From positions 1-64,000 of the forward strand of contig JACPOQ010000022.1 of the NCBI GenBank assembly GCA_016191435.1: a stretch of DNA of 64,000 bases, read 5' to 3'. This document shows, in pieces, positions 44,796 to 54,222 of this stretch; positions within the stretch are counted from its first letter, which is position 1; every line of letters starts with the position of its first letter. The position numbers and the translations under genes were made by a program. Under the pieces are notes generated by a model that worked only from the letters and a program-made list of their open reading frames with translations, was not told the DNA's origin and ran no database searches. Origin of the DNA: Chloroflexota bacterium (GTDB taxonomy: Bacteria > Chloroflexota > Dehalococcoidia > Tepidiformales > Tepidiformaceae).

Positions 44796-45893
44796 ATGCA
44801 GCTTGGGATTATTGGCCTGGCACGCTCGGGGAAGACGACGGTGTTCAACGCGGTCACGCGGGGGAGCGCGCAGGTCGGCGCCTATAGCGCGGGCACGCAG
44901 CCGAACGTCGGGGTGGTGAATGTCCCGGACGAGCGCGTCGATCGGCTGGCGGCGCTCTACAAGCCGAAGAAGACGACGTACGCGACCATCCAGTACGTCG
45001 ATTTCCCCGCCGCCGGGGAATCGTTTGGGAAAGGCGAGGGGCCGGCGGGTAAGTTCATCAACGACCTCGCCAGGATGGACGCGCTGATCCACGTGGTGCG
45101 CGCGTTCGAAGACGAGACGGTGCCGCACCCGGACGCCGGCATCGACCCGCACCGCGACATCGCCACGATGGACCTCGAGCTGGCGTTCGCGGATCTGGCG
45201 ATCATCGAAAGGCGGCTGCAGCGGATCGAGGCGGAGATGCGGTCGATAAAGGCGGGCGAGCGGGACGTGCTCATGCGTACGCGCGACCTCCTTTCGCGGA
45301 TGAAGGCCGAACTCGAGGGCGAAACGCCGATCCGCGAACAGGCCATTTCGCCCGACGACTGGAAGCTGCTCGAAGGGTCCCAATTCCTGACGGCGGCGCC
45401 GCTGCTATTAACCATCAACATCGGGGAGGGCGATCTCGGCAGCCGGGCCGCGCTCGAGGCTGATTACCGCGAGCGCTACGCGCGCCCGGGCCGGGACGTG
45501 GCGGTGTTCTGCGGGAAGTTCGAGATGGAGCTGAACGAGCTCGGCGACGAAGAGGCGGCGGAGTTTCGCGCTTCGGCCGGGGTAACGGAGAGCGGCATGG
45601 CCAATGCCATCCGCATGAGCTATGGGCTGCTCGGGCTCATAAGCTTCCTGACCGCGGGGCCAGATGAGTGCCGCGCGTGGACGGTCGAGCGTGGGGCGAC
45701 GGCGCCCGAGGCGGCGGGAAAGATCCACAGCGACCTCCGCCGGGGGTTCATCCGCGCGGAGGTGATCCGGTTCGATGACCTCATGGCGTGCGGCAGCGAA
45801 GCCGAGGCGCGGAAGCGGGGGCTGCTGCGGACGGAGGGGAAACAGTACGCCGTCCAGGATGGAGACATCCTCAACATCCTCTTCAACGTTTAA
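44796..45893 (+). CDS. ychF: Ribosome-binding ATPase YchF
   Basis: 365 residues, family length. OBG-type G domain with P-loop GLARSGKTT, QYVDFPAAGE switch, a coiled-coil insertion (about 125-190) and C-terminal TGS/DUF933 domain (FLTAGPDECRAWTVERG ... SDLRRGFIRAEV). The specificity motif NIGE replaces NKxD, as in ATP-preferring YchF. Binds ribosomes and is linked to the stress response. Confidence 0.93.
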   Translation: MQLGIIGLARSGKTTVFNAVTRGSAQVGAYSAGTQPNVGVVNVPDERVDRLAALYKPKKTTYATIQYVDFPAAGESFGKGEGPAGKFINDLARMDALIHVVRAFEDETVPHPDAGIDPHRDIATMDLELAFADLAIIERRLQRIEAEMRSIKAGERDVLMRTRDLLSRMKAELEGETPIREQAISPDDWKLLEGSQFLTAAPLLLTINIGEGDLGSRAALEADYRERYARPGRDVAVFCGKFEMELNELGDEEAAEFRASAGVTESGMANAIRMSYGLLGLISFLTAGPDECRAWTVERGATAPEAAGKIHSDLRRGFIRAEVIRFDDLMACGSEAEARKRGLLRTEGKQYAVQDGDILNILFNV

Positions 45894-46001
45894 TAGTTAG
45901 CGTCGCCCGACTTGATCTCTGGGCGGGCCGCAACAATAATTCGCCGACGTTGCGCCCAGGGGCGGAATCGATAGCTCTAATGCTTGGGGAAGGCCGGGCC
46001 G

Positions 46002-46949
46002 ATGGCACAATACATCACCAAGCGCGTGCTCTTCTCGTTGCTGGTGTTGTTCGCGATTAGCGTCGTGGTCTTCACCGCCGTGCGGATGACGCCCGGCGAT
46101 GTCTGCAAAATCGTCCTTGCCACGCCAGACGTGGACCAGCAACAGTGCGACGCGATCCGTAACGAGCTCGGCCTCGATAAGCCGGCGCCGGTCCAATATG
46201 TCAAGTACATGGGCAACCTGCTCAGCGGCGATTGGGGCAAGTCGTTCTTTTCGAAGCGCGAGGTCTGGGGCGAAATCCGGACGCGGATCCCGCTGACGCT
46301 CGAACTGACGGTCCTCTCGACGGTGTTCGCGCTCGCGATCTCCATCCCGATCGGCGTGATATCGGCGGTGAAGCAGGACGGCTGGCTGGACTACGTGTTG
46401 CGATTCGTGACGATCGGCTGGCTGAGCATCCCGTCGTTCTGGCTGGCGACGATGCTGATCGTGTTTCCGGCGAAGTGGTGGGGCTATAGCCCGCCCATCG
46501 GCTACGTGAACTTATGGGACGACCCGCTGAAGAACCTGGAGCAGTTGTACCTGCCGGCGTTCTCGCTCGGGCTTGCGCTCAGCGCGAGCCTCGCGCGGGT
46601 TACGCGCAGCTCGATGCTCGAGGTGCTGCGGCAGGACTACATCCGCACCAGCCGGGCCAAGGGTCTCGCGGAACGCGCGGTCGTGATCCGCCATGCGCTG
46701 CGAAACGCGCTCATCCCCGTGACAACGTTGTTCGCGCTGCAGGTGGCAGTGCTGTTCGGGGGCACGGTTGTGCTGGAGCAGATCTTCTCGCTGCCGGGGC
46801 TGGGCACACTGACGTTGAGCGCAGTGTTCGTGCGGGACTACCCGCAGATCCAGGGGTTGGTGCTGTTCTTCGGGGCGGTGTTGGTGATGATCAACCTCGT
46901 CGTCGATGTTAGCTACGCGTGGCTCGACCCGCGGATCAGGTACGCATAG
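46002..46949 (+). CDS. Oligopeptide/nickel ABC transporter permease, DppB family
   Basis: 315 residues from ATG 46002. Six TM helices with the EAA loop RTSRAKGLAERAVVIRHALRNALIP. An extracytoplasmic loop has an extra DVCKIVLATPDVDQQQCD with two Cys. The following permease starts within the stop (TAGTG). Confidence 0.92.
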   Translation: MAQYITKRVLFSLLVLFAISVVVFTAVRMTPGDVCKIVLATPDVDQQQCDAIRNELGLDKPAPVQYVKYMGNLLSGDWGKSFFSKREVWGEIRTRIPLTLELTVLSTVFALAISIPIGVISAVKQDGWLDYVLRFVTIGWLSIPSFWLATMLIVFPAKWWGYSPPIGYVNLWDDPLKNLEQLYLPAFSLGLALSASLARVTRSSMLEVLRQDYIRTSRAKGLAERAVVIRHALRNALIPVTTLFALQVAVLFGGTVVLEQIFSLPGLGTLTLSAVFVRDYPQIQGLVLFFGAVLVMINLVVDVSYAWLDPRIRYA

Positions 46950-47869
46950 TGACGACCCAGGCCGCCAGCCAGCCGATGATCCTGGGCGAACTCCGCCTGC
47001 GGCGGAGCCGGCTGAAATCGCTCTGGCGGATAGCGCAGCAGAAGCCGGTAGGGGCGGTAGCGGCGCTCGTCTGCATCGCCCTCATCCTGGTGGCGGTGTT
47101 CGCGGACGTGCTCGCGCCGTACGACGCGGCGAGGCAGGGCGTGCCGCGACTGCAGGCGCCATCAGCGAGCTACCCGCTGGGGACGGACAACCTTTTCCGG
47201 GACATATTCAGCCGGATCCTCATCGGGAGCCGGATCTCGCTCGGGGTCGGGTTTGGGTCGGTGCTCCTGGGCACGATTTTCGGGACAACGCTGGGGCTCG
47301 TGAGCGGCTATTTCGGCGGGTGGGTCGATATGGTGGTCAGCCGCGTGATCGACGTGGTGCTTGGCTTTCCGCCGCTGGTGTTCGCAATCTTCTTTCTTTC
47401 TATCTTCAATACGGACCGCGGGTTCAGCCTGAAAGCGTTCACGCTGGTGAGCCTGGCCATCGGGATCATCATCACGCCCACTACTGCCCGGATCGTACGG
47501 GCTTCGGTGCTCAGCATCCGAAACCTGCAATACATCGAGGCAGCAATCTCGATTGGGGGAAGTTCGCCACGCATTATGGCGCGGCACGTCCTGCCGAACG
47601 TGGTTGCGCCTATCATTATTATCGCGAGCATTCAAATCGGGAATGCCATCCTCGCGGAGGCGGCCCTCAGCTTTCTTAGCCTGGGGATCGCGGATGCATC
47701 TCACCCAAGCTGGGGCGCGATGCTGCAGGACACACGCGGCGTCTGGGAACAAGCGTGGTGGACTGCCATCGTGCCCGGCGCGGCCATCAGCATCGCCGTG
47801 CTGAGTTTCAACCTCTTCGGCGATGCCCTGCGCGACGTGTTGGATCCAAGGCTCCGCTCAACGTCGTAA
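46949..47869 (+). CDS. Oligopeptide/nickel ABC transporter permease, DppC family
   Basis: 306 residues from GTG 46949. N-terminal cytoplasmic segment, TM helices and EAA loop YIEAAISIGGSSPRIMARHVLPN, ending ALSFLSLGIADASHPSWGAML and NLFGDALRDVLDP. Pairs with the DppB-like permease to form the channel. The ATPases (DppD/F type) are not encoded here. Confidence 0.92.
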   Translation: MTTQAASQPMILGELRLRRSRLKSLWRIAQQKPVGAVAALVCIALILVAVFADVLAPYDAARQGVPRLQAPSASYPLGTDNLFRDIFSRILIGSRISLGVGFGSVLLGTIFGTTLGLVSGYFGGWVDMVVSRVIDVVLGFPPLVFAIFFLSIFNTDRGFSLKAFTLVSLAIGIIITPTTARIVRASVLSIRNLQYIEAAISIGGSSPRIMARHVLPNVVAPIIIIASIQIGNAILAEAALSFLSLGIADASHPSWGAMLQDTRGVWEQAWWTAIVPGAAISIAVLSFNLFGDALRDVLDPRLRSTS

Positions 47870-47964
47870 TACACATGTGGGAACAATGGCCGGGGATCCG
47901 GCCGCCCGGGAACCTGCGGGCTTCCACAGGAAGCCGGCAAAACTGAGAGGGGTTTAACCAAGGC

Positions 47965-49653
47965 ATGGAAGAGAAGAACTACTGGCTCCGGCGGCGATTT
48001 TCACGCCGCACGACCATCCGCGGGGCGGCCATCGCCGGTGTCGGCGCGGGGGCCATCGCGTTAGTCGGCTGCGGCGACGACGACGATACCGGCGGCGGCG
48101 ACAACACGAAGACGGCGCTCCTGCCAACCGCCGGCGCCACTTCGGTGCCTTCGAAGACGCCGAAGGCCGGCGGCTCGTTCACGTTCCAGATCCCGCAGCC
48201 GCCGCCAACCCTGGACCCGTACACGCAGACCAGCTACCTGAATGGCTACATGAACGGCCTGAGCTATAGCAAGCTGTTCCGCTTCAAGAATGGCACCCCG
48301 GACACGGTCCCGGCGGACTTCACGCAGGAGATTGACCTCGCCAAGGCAATGCCGGAACAACCGGACCAGTTGACCTACATCGTCACGCTGAAGCCGGGGA
48401 TCAAGTTCCACAACGGCCGCGCGATGACTTCGGAGGACATCCGCTACGCCTATGACCGATACCTCAACTATGAGAAGTCGGTGCACAAGTCGGGCCTCTC
48501 CTTCATGGACAAGATGGAGACGCCGGACGCGCAGACGTTCAAATTCACCACGAAGTACCCGTACGCGGACACTGTCAACTACCTCGGCGGCAACCTTGGC
48601 GTGTACATTTCGCCGAAGGAGATCGCCGAGAGCGCGGACGCGGCCACCAAGATGCTCGGCTCCGGCCCGTTCATCCACACCGAGTTCCAGACGGGTGTGA
48701 GCCTGAGCTTCAAGAAGAACCCGGACTACTATGACAAGCCGTACCCGTACTTCGATGACGTGAAGGTGTTTGTCGTCCCGGACCAGGCGAAGCGTGTCGC
48801 GGACTTCGCGGCGAAATCGGTGAACCTCACCTGGATCATGCTCCCGGACGAGCGCGACCAGACGAAGAAGAACCGCCCGGACGCCAAGACGGACGAGCAG
48901 CAGGGCATCGGCGGCTACATTTACCTGCGCACCGACCGACCGCCGTTCAACGACAAGCGCGTGCGGCAGGCTATCTCCATGGGCCTCAACCGCAAGGCCA
49001 TCCGCGAGGCCATCACCAAGGGCGAAGGCGTGCCGGACCAGTTGTACTTCGTGGGTTATCCCTTCGCCCGCCAGGTGAAGGACCTCCCGCAGGCGAAATA
49101 CTGGGACTACAACCCCACCGAGGCCAAGGCCCTGCTCAGCGCCGCGGGCCAGACCAGCATCAGCACGACGTGGGACCACGCCGATGCCGCCGTCTACACC
49201 CAGGCGTATGTCGATACCGCGACGCTGGCGCAGGGACAGTTGAAGGACATCGGCATCACGATCAAGGACCAGTCGGCGCCGTACGCGACGTACATCAGCA
49301 CGACGTACCAGGGCCAGTATGAAGGCATGGGGCACAGCCCGCGTGCCGTCGCCTACTGGCTCGACTACATCACCGAGCGCTTCACGATGAAGCCGAAGCG
49401 CGGGCGCATCAACCTGAGCTACGTGAACGACCCGAAGCTCGAGGACCTGATGGACAAGCAGCGCCAGCAGTTCAAGATGGAAGAGCGCATCCAGACGGTG
49501 AAGCAGATCGAGGAGCTCGTGGCGGAAGAGCAGTACGAGATCTACTTCAGCACGGACACGCGCTCGTATTTCTGGGACTCGGACATCATCTATCGCCCGA
49601 CGTCCTGGTTCCCGTACACGCACGTCATGAAGGCGTGGCGCGACAGCGCCTGA
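47965..49653 (+). CDS. Extracellular solute-binding protein family 5, Tat lipoprotein
   Basis: 562 residues. N-terminus has twin arginines (FSRRTTIRG) and a hydrophobic segment ending ALVGC, so export by Tat and lipidation are likely. SBP_bac_5 fold: GGSFTFQIPQPPPTLDPYTQTS, LKPGIKFHNGRAMTSEDIRYAYDR, FNDKRVRQAISMGLNRKAI. Binds peptides or similar solutes for the two permeases just upstream; it follows them by 95 nt. Confidence 0.92.
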   Translation: MEEKNYWLRRRFSRRTTIRGAAIAGVGAGAIALVGCGDDDDTGGGDNTKTALLPTAGATSVPSKTPKAGGSFTFQIPQPPPTLDPYTQTSYLNGYMNGLSYSKLFRFKNGTPDTVPADFTQEIDLAKAMPEQPDQLTYIVTLKPGIKFHNGRAMTSEDIRYAYDRYLNYEKSVHKSGLSFMDKMETPDAQTFKFTTKYPYADTVNYLGGNLGVYISPKEIAESADAATKMLGSGPFIHTEFQTGVSLSFKKNPDYYDKPYPYFDDVKVFVVPDQAKRVADFAAKSVNLTWIMLPDERDQTKKNRPDAKTDEQQGIGGYIYLRTDRPPFNDKRVRQAISMGLNRKAIREAITKGEGVPDQLYFVGYPFARQVKDLPQAKYWDYNPTEAKALLSAAGQTSISTTWDHADAAVYTQAYVDTATLAQGQLKDIGITIKDQSAPYATYISTTYQGQYEGMGHSPRAVAYWLDYITERFTMKPKRGRINLSYVNDPKLEDLMDKQRQQFKMEERIQTVKQIEELVAEEQYEIYFSTDTRSYFWDSDIIYRPTSWFPYTHVMKAWRDSA

Positions 49654-49673
49654 TTCCAGGCACCGGCCACAGC

Positions 49674-49704
49674 GCGAAGGGGCGTCCTCCGGGCGCCCCT
49701 TCGC
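49674..49704 (+). terminator. Strong hairpin after the solute-binding protein gene
   Basis: Perfect 11-bp stem GCGAAGGGGCG/CGCCCCTTCGC with a 9-nt loop, 20 nt past the stop. No U-run follows, but the stem is the strongest in the window and is well placed to end the transporter operon. Confidence 0.6.
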
Positions 49705-49758
49705 TGATCCGGAGGGGCGGGCGTGGCCGCGGGCCGGGAAAGGCGGGCACCGTTCGGC

Positions 49759-49764
49759 TATACT
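49759..49764 (+). promoter_or_regulatory. -10 TATACT of the hydrolase gene
   Basis: TATACT followed by a 27-nt leader carrying AAGGAG (about 49778-49783). A conventional, led start, in contrast to the leaderless genes. Confidence 0.5.
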
Positions 49765-49791
49765 GCGGGCCGCCACGAAGGAGACCGCACC

Positions 49792-50628
49792 ATGCCGTTC
49801 GCAACGCTCTCGAAGGTCCGGCTGCACTACTACGAGCGCGGGTATGGGCCGGCGCAGGTGGTGTTCGTGCACGGCTTCCAGGCTTCGGGCCGCATCTGGC
49901 AACTCGTGCAGGAAGCGCTGCCGGAGGACCAGTATCACAGCATCGCGATCGACAACCGCGGCGCCGGCCAGTCCGACGCGCCTCCGGACGAAGCCGACTT
50001 CGCAATTGAGTGCTTCGCGGGCGACATCCACGAGGTTGTGACGCAGCTGGAGATGCGTGACTTCACGCTCGTGGGCCATTCGATGGGCGGGGGGACGGTG
50101 GCGCGCTACGCCGTGGACCACCCGGAGATGCTGAAGGCGCTGGTCTTGCTCGACCCGTCGGACCCGGACGGCCGCGAGATGAGCGCGGACGAGATCGACG
50201 CATTCCTCGATGCGCGCATGGCCGCCCGGTCGGAGCAGCGGGCGCGCGGCGGGGGCGGCGACGGCATCATCCCGGCGGACGAGGGTGGCAGCGGCGACTT
50301 CCTGCGGTTGCTGGGTGCGGACATGGCGGCCGCGCCGGAACGCCGGTTGCGCGGCTCCATGCGCTCGCTGCTGAACATGCGGCTGGGCGGCGCGGTGGCA
50401 GCGCTGCCGATCCCGGTGCTGCTGGCCTGCGGCGACCAGGACGAACTGATCCCGCTCGCGGCGATGCTGGCCACCTGGGCGAAATACCCAAAAGGGACCG
50501 GGCTGAAGGTCTGGCACGGCGCGGGGCATTCGCCGAACGTCGAGATGCCCGGCGAAGTGGCGGCGTTGCTGCGCCAGTTCATCGAACGCACCGTACCGTC
50601 GCGGCGGACGCTCGCGGGCGCGGTATAG
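49792..50628 (+). CDS. Alpha/beta hydrolase
   Basis: 278 residues. Oxyanion HGFQASG, nucleophile elbow GHSMGGG, Asp in GDQDELIP, His in GAGHSPNVE: complete triad. A Gly-rich loop in the cap domain (RARGGGGDG) is unusual. Substrate unknown. Convergent with the glycosidase-like gene. Confidence 0.9.
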   Translation: MPFATLSKVRLHYYERGYGPAQVVFVHGFQASGRIWQLVQEALPEDQYHSIAIDNRGAGQSDAPPDEADFAIECFAGDIHEVVTQLEMRDFTLVGHSMGGGTVARYAVDHPEMLKALVLLDPSDPDGREMSADEIDAFLDARMAARSEQRARGGGGDGIIPADEGGSGDFLRLLGADMAAAPERRLRGSMRSLLNMRLGGAVAALPIPVLLACGDQDELIPLAAMLATWAKYPKGTGLKVWHGAGHSPNVEMPGEVAALLRQFIERTVPSRRTLAGAV

Positions 50629-50637
50629 CGGGGGGCG

Positions 50638-51885
50638 TCAGGGCTGACTGATATCGTTTCCGGTATGGGCGACCTCGCCGCCCTGCGGCGCGAGCGCGCC
50701 CGGGGGCGCGAGGACCGCGCGGGCCTGTTCGAGCCATGAGCCGTCGCCGTAGCGTTCACGCTGGTACAACCACCATTCCGAGCCCCAGAGGTAGACGCGG
50801 TCGGCGCCGGTGCGGCGGGCGTAATCGATGCTGCGGTCGAACTTGCCGGGGGAGAAGTTGGGCGAGGGGTTGGCGGGCGAAATGGCATGGACATCGCCGG
50901 CGGCCCAGGGCTCGGCCTGCATCTCGGTGATCCAGTAGGGCTTGCCAGCCTGGCGGGCGCGGCGCGCCTGGTAGGCGTAGTTCGGCCCGAAGGGGCCGAT
51001 TTCGAGGATGGGCGCGACGAAGCGGACGCCAAGGATGGACTGGTTGCGGAAGGGGTAGATGCTCGTCCCGAGAATGTCGCCATCTGCGAGCGCGTCCTCC
51101 CAACGGCGGTCTTGGACGAAATGCTGGCCGTGGTTCACGAGGATGGGGCGCCCGGCCGGGTCATTCGCACGGATGATGGCGCTCTCGGCAGCGACGAAGT
51201 CGCGGCCAAGCTCCCAATTCTTCCAGCTGACGTCCCGGCCGGACGTGACATACGGCTCATTGTCGGCGCTCCATGAATCGATCGCAGGCGAACCAGCAAC
51301 GTGCTGCACGACGGCCGTCACCATCGCCAGCGCTTGCTCACGGAGGTACGGGTTATCGGAGATAACCGCCTGGTTGCCGAGATTCGCGCTGTCCAGCACC
51401 CATTGAGGGACGTAGAACTCCGGGTGGCGCTGGGCTTTCACGCCAACGGTGAGCAAGACACGGGCGCCGCGGGCCTGGGCCGTTGCGAGCAGCGCGTCGA
51501 TCAGCGTGAAATCGAACTCTCCTTCGCGCGGCTCCACCTGCGACCACTCGGCCGAGAGCCGCAGGTAGCGCGCGCCTGTGGCGGCGAGGATGTCGTCGAG
51601 GCGGGCAGCGCACCACTCGACGCGGCCGGGGCGGTCATCGGGGACGGCGCCGAGGCCGAGGGTGGTGTCTTCGAGCAGGAGGTATTCGGCCTGGTTGCAG
51701 CTATAACTGATGCCGAAGGCCGGGTCGCCCGCGGCCCGGGTGTGGGGCCAGTTCAGCCGCCAGAGCAGCCAGAGCATCAGCAGCGCGAGCGCGACCGCGA
51801 GTACCGCGGAGGCGGCGAGCCCGGTCGCGAAGGCGCGCGCGCGCCTTCGTAAGGGAGAGATGGGAGCCGGAAACGCTACGGCCAT
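50638..51885 (-). CDS. Membrane-anchored glycoside hydrolase-like protein (clan A TIM barrel)
   Basis: 415 residues. N-terminal TM anchor (about 18-46), then an extracellular TIM-barrel: GARYLRLSAEWSQVEPREG, acid/base candidate Glu in WSADNEPYV, nucleophile candidate Glu in YWITEMQAEPW, VYLWGSEWW near the end. Spacing suggests GH5/GH39-like retaining enzymes. Substrate not deducible. TACCCT lies 8 nt before the ATG. Confidence 0.8.
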   Translation of the reverse strand: MAVAFPAPISPLRRRARAFATGLAASAVLAVALALLMLWLLWRLNWPHTRAAGDPAFGISYSCNQAEYLLLEDTTLGLGAVPDDRPGRVEWCAARLDDILAATGARYLRLSAEWSQVEPREGEFDFTLIDALLATAQARGARVLLTVGVKAQRHPEFYVPQWVLDSANLGNQAVISDNPYLREQALAMVTAVVQHVAGSPAIDSWSADNEPYVTSGRDVSWKNWELGRDFVAAESAIIRANDPAGRPILVNHGQHFVQDRRWEDALADGDILGTSIYPFRNQSILGVRFVAPILEIGPFGPNYAYQARRARQAGKPYWITEMQAEPWAAGDVHAISPANPSPNFSPGKFDRSIDYARRTGADRVYLWGSEWWLYQRERYGDGSWLEQARAVLAPPGALAPQGGEVAHTGNDISQP

Positions 51886-51893
51886 TCACTGCG

Positions 51894-51899
51894 AGGGTA
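51894..51899 (-). promoter_or_regulatory. -10 TACCCT, leaderless start of the glycosidase-like gene
   Basis: TACCCT on the minus strand, 8 nt before ATG 51885. Confidence 0.4.
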
Positions 51900-52149
51900 A
51901 CGCGCGCCTTGACAGAAGCGAGCCTCCTTTGCAGTTCCGAAACAACCGGCGCCCACGCCGGCCGTAGTCTGGCCGGGGGGCAGGGAGTTGGCAGCGTTCC
52001 GGCGCTCGTAAAATGGCGCCCGTAAGGCGCCCGGCACTCCTGACAGGAATGAAACGTCATACTGCCGGGGACACACGGCGGTCTTCCTCGCTTCCCGGCA
52101 GCCTCGCCTCGCCTGGCGAGACGAAATCGGAAACGGAGCTTAACGTGAA

Positions 52150-54222
52150 ATGACAGTCGCCGACGAGTTGTTCGAGGGTCCTTCGTGGTCGGGGCGGGCG
52201 ATCCGCGGCATCATCATCCTGGCGGTCCTGGGGGCGGTGGCGGCCGGCGGCTGGTGGTACTTCCTGCGCGATAACACCAAGGCCACACCGGCGGCGGCGC
52301 CGCAGGAAGCCACGGCGACGACAGGCACCCTGGTGAATTCGCTGGCCGCGACGGGCGTGGCGAACACCACGCTCACGAACAAGCTGACGTTCGCCGGCGC
52401 AGGCCAGGTGACGAAGGTGAGCGTCGCGCTCGGCGACAAGGTGACGGCGGGCCAGGAGATCGCCCGGCTGGACAGCAAGGACGCGCAGCGCAAGGTCGAC
52501 GCCGCGGCCCTCAGCCTGCAGATCGCGCAGCTCAGCCTGGCGGACCTGACGGCGCCGCCAAAGGCGAGCGACGTCGCAGCGGCGCAGCAGTCGGTGGCCT
52601 CGGCGAACCAATCGGTGCTGAACGCGCAAACATCGGTGCTGACCGCGCAGAACAACCTCGCAAAGGCGCAGGCGGGCCCGGCTGCCGCCGACATAAGCGC
52701 CGCGGACGCCGCTATCACCTCGGCGCAAAGCGCGATCGATGCCGCCAACCGCAAAGTGGATTCGGCCTGGACGGGCCTGGCGGCGGCCCAGCGGACATAT
52801 TGCTCGAACTCATCGTTCTTCTACGTGAACGCGTGCTTCACGAGCGACCTGCCGCTGACTTCGACCAAGATCGACGACCTGAATGGGGAACTGCGAAACC
52901 CGCCCGGCGACAAGGCCGGGCAGACCGCGATCATCTCGGCGATCAACGGGTTGCTGTCCGCGAACACGGCCTGGATCGATGCGAAGGCAGGCGTCGTGAC
53001 CGCGCAGGCGAACCTGCAGACGGCGCAGGACAAGCGCGCCGCGCTGTTCGTGGCCCCCAACCCCACCGATATCACCGTGCTGGAGAACGCGATCACGAAC
53101 GCGCAGGCTTCAGTCGTATCGGCGCAGGCGAGCGTGGTCAGCGCGCAGGCGAAGCTGGACCTGCTGATGGCGGGGCCAACGGCGCTGCAGCTGGCGCAGG
53201 CGCGGCAGTCGGTGAACCAGGCGCAGTTGGCGTACGACCAGGCGAAGGACGCGCTGGCGGCGCTCGTGCTCACGTCGCCGATCGCCGGCACGGTGACGGC
53301 GCTGGGCATCAACGCGGGTGACCAGGTAACCGCGGCGACGGCGGCGGCGACCGTCGCGAATCCCGAGGGGATGCGGATCGACCTGAGTGTGGCTGAGTCC
53401 GACATCTCGAAAGTGAAGGTGGGCCAGTACGGGGTCGCCACGTTCGACGCGCTCTCGGGCTCGAGGTATATCGTGAAAGTGACGACGGTGGGGACGACAG
53501 CGACGACGACACAGGGCATCGTCACCTATGCGGTGCAGGCTCAGATCCTGCGTGGCGCGGACCTGCAGGCGAACGCTGCGGACATCATCAGGACGGTGCA
53601 GGCGGTCGCGGCGGCGTCGGGGACGGCGTCGATTGTGACGGGTACCGGCGCGGGCGCAAACGGCGGGGGCAGTGTGGCAAGCGGGACAGTGACGGCCGGT
53701 GACAATGACGGTGCCGGAGCAGGTGGCAGCGACAACTTCGGCGGCGCCCGGGCGACCGCGATCGCGCAGGGCACGCCGGTGGCGGGCCGGACGCCCGGTG
53801 CGGGCGGGCCCAGGGGCGCGGGCGCGGCGGCCGGTGGCGTGGCCGCCTTCGCGAACGCGCCGCTCCCAACGCCCGGGATGAACGCAAGCGTGACGCTGGT
53901 GACCGAAGTCCAGGAGAATGTGCTGCTGTTGCCGACGACGGCGATTAAGCGCCAGGGCCGCACCACCTACGTGAACCTGCTCAAAGCCGACGGCACGACC
54001 GAGCAGCGCACCGTCACCATCGGGAGCGCCGATGCGACGAACACGGCGATCACGTCCGGGCTCGCGGAAGGCGACAAGGTCATCGTCAACACCGTCAGCA
54101 CCGCAACGGGCGCAAGGACGGCGACGGCCCGGACGACCCCCGCGGCTGCCGGCGGTGAAGGGGGCCTGGGGCACGCCGGAGGAGGCGGCGGCGACGCCGC
54201 GCCCGTGGGCGGCGTCCGGTGA
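52150..54222 (+). CDS. Efflux adaptor (MacA/HlyD family), enlarged
   Basis: 690 residues. N-terminal TM (about 19-38), lipoyl half-motif, a very long coiled-coil hairpin (about 115-375) rich in AQxxV repeats, second lipoyl half (LVLTSPIAGTVTALGINAGDQV), beta-barrel, then a Gly/Ala/Thr-rich low-complexity insertion (about 500-570) and the membrane-proximal domain (VLLLPTTAIKRQGRTTYV), ending in a Gly-rich tail. MacA is usually about 370-400 residues, so the coiled coil and the insertion are both expanded. Couples the ABC transporter encoded next to export. Confidence 0.88.
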   Translation: MTVADELFEGPSWSGRAIRGIIILAVLGAVAAGGWWYFLRDNTKATPAAAPQEATATTGTLVNSLAATGVANTTLTNKLTFAGAGQVTKVSVALGDKVTAGQEIARLDSKDAQRKVDAAALSLQIAQLSLADLTAPPKASDVAAAQQSVASANQSVLNAQTSVLTAQNNLAKAQAGPAAADISAADAAITSAQSAIDAANRKVDSAWTGLAAAQRTYCSNSSFFYVNACFTSDLPLTSTKIDDLNGELRNPPGDKAGQTAIISAINGLLSANTAWIDAKAGVVTAQANLQTAQDKRAALFVAPNPTDITVLENAITNAQASVVSAQASVVSAQAKLDLLMAGPTALQLAQARQSVNQAQLAYDQAKDALAALVLTSPIAGTVTALGINAGDQVTAATAAATVANPEGMRIDLSVAESDISKVKVGQYGVATFDALSGSRYIVKVTTVGTTATTTQGIVTYAVQAQILRGADLQANAADIIRTVQAVAAASGTASIVTGTGAGANGGGSVASGTVTAGDNDGAGAGGSDNFGGARATAIAQGTPVAGRTPGAGGPRGAGAAAGGVAAFANAPLPTPGMNASVTLVTEVQENVLLLPTTAIKRQGRTTYVNLLKADGTTEQRTVTIGSADATNTAITSGLAEGDKVIVNTVSTATGARTATARTTPAAAGGEGGLGHAGGGGGDAAPVGGVR

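Noticed and set aside
48061..50529. 822-codon minus-strand frame across the solute-binding protein and hydrolase
   Set aside because: It spans two well-supported plus-strand genes and the hairpin between them, and has no recognisable domain.
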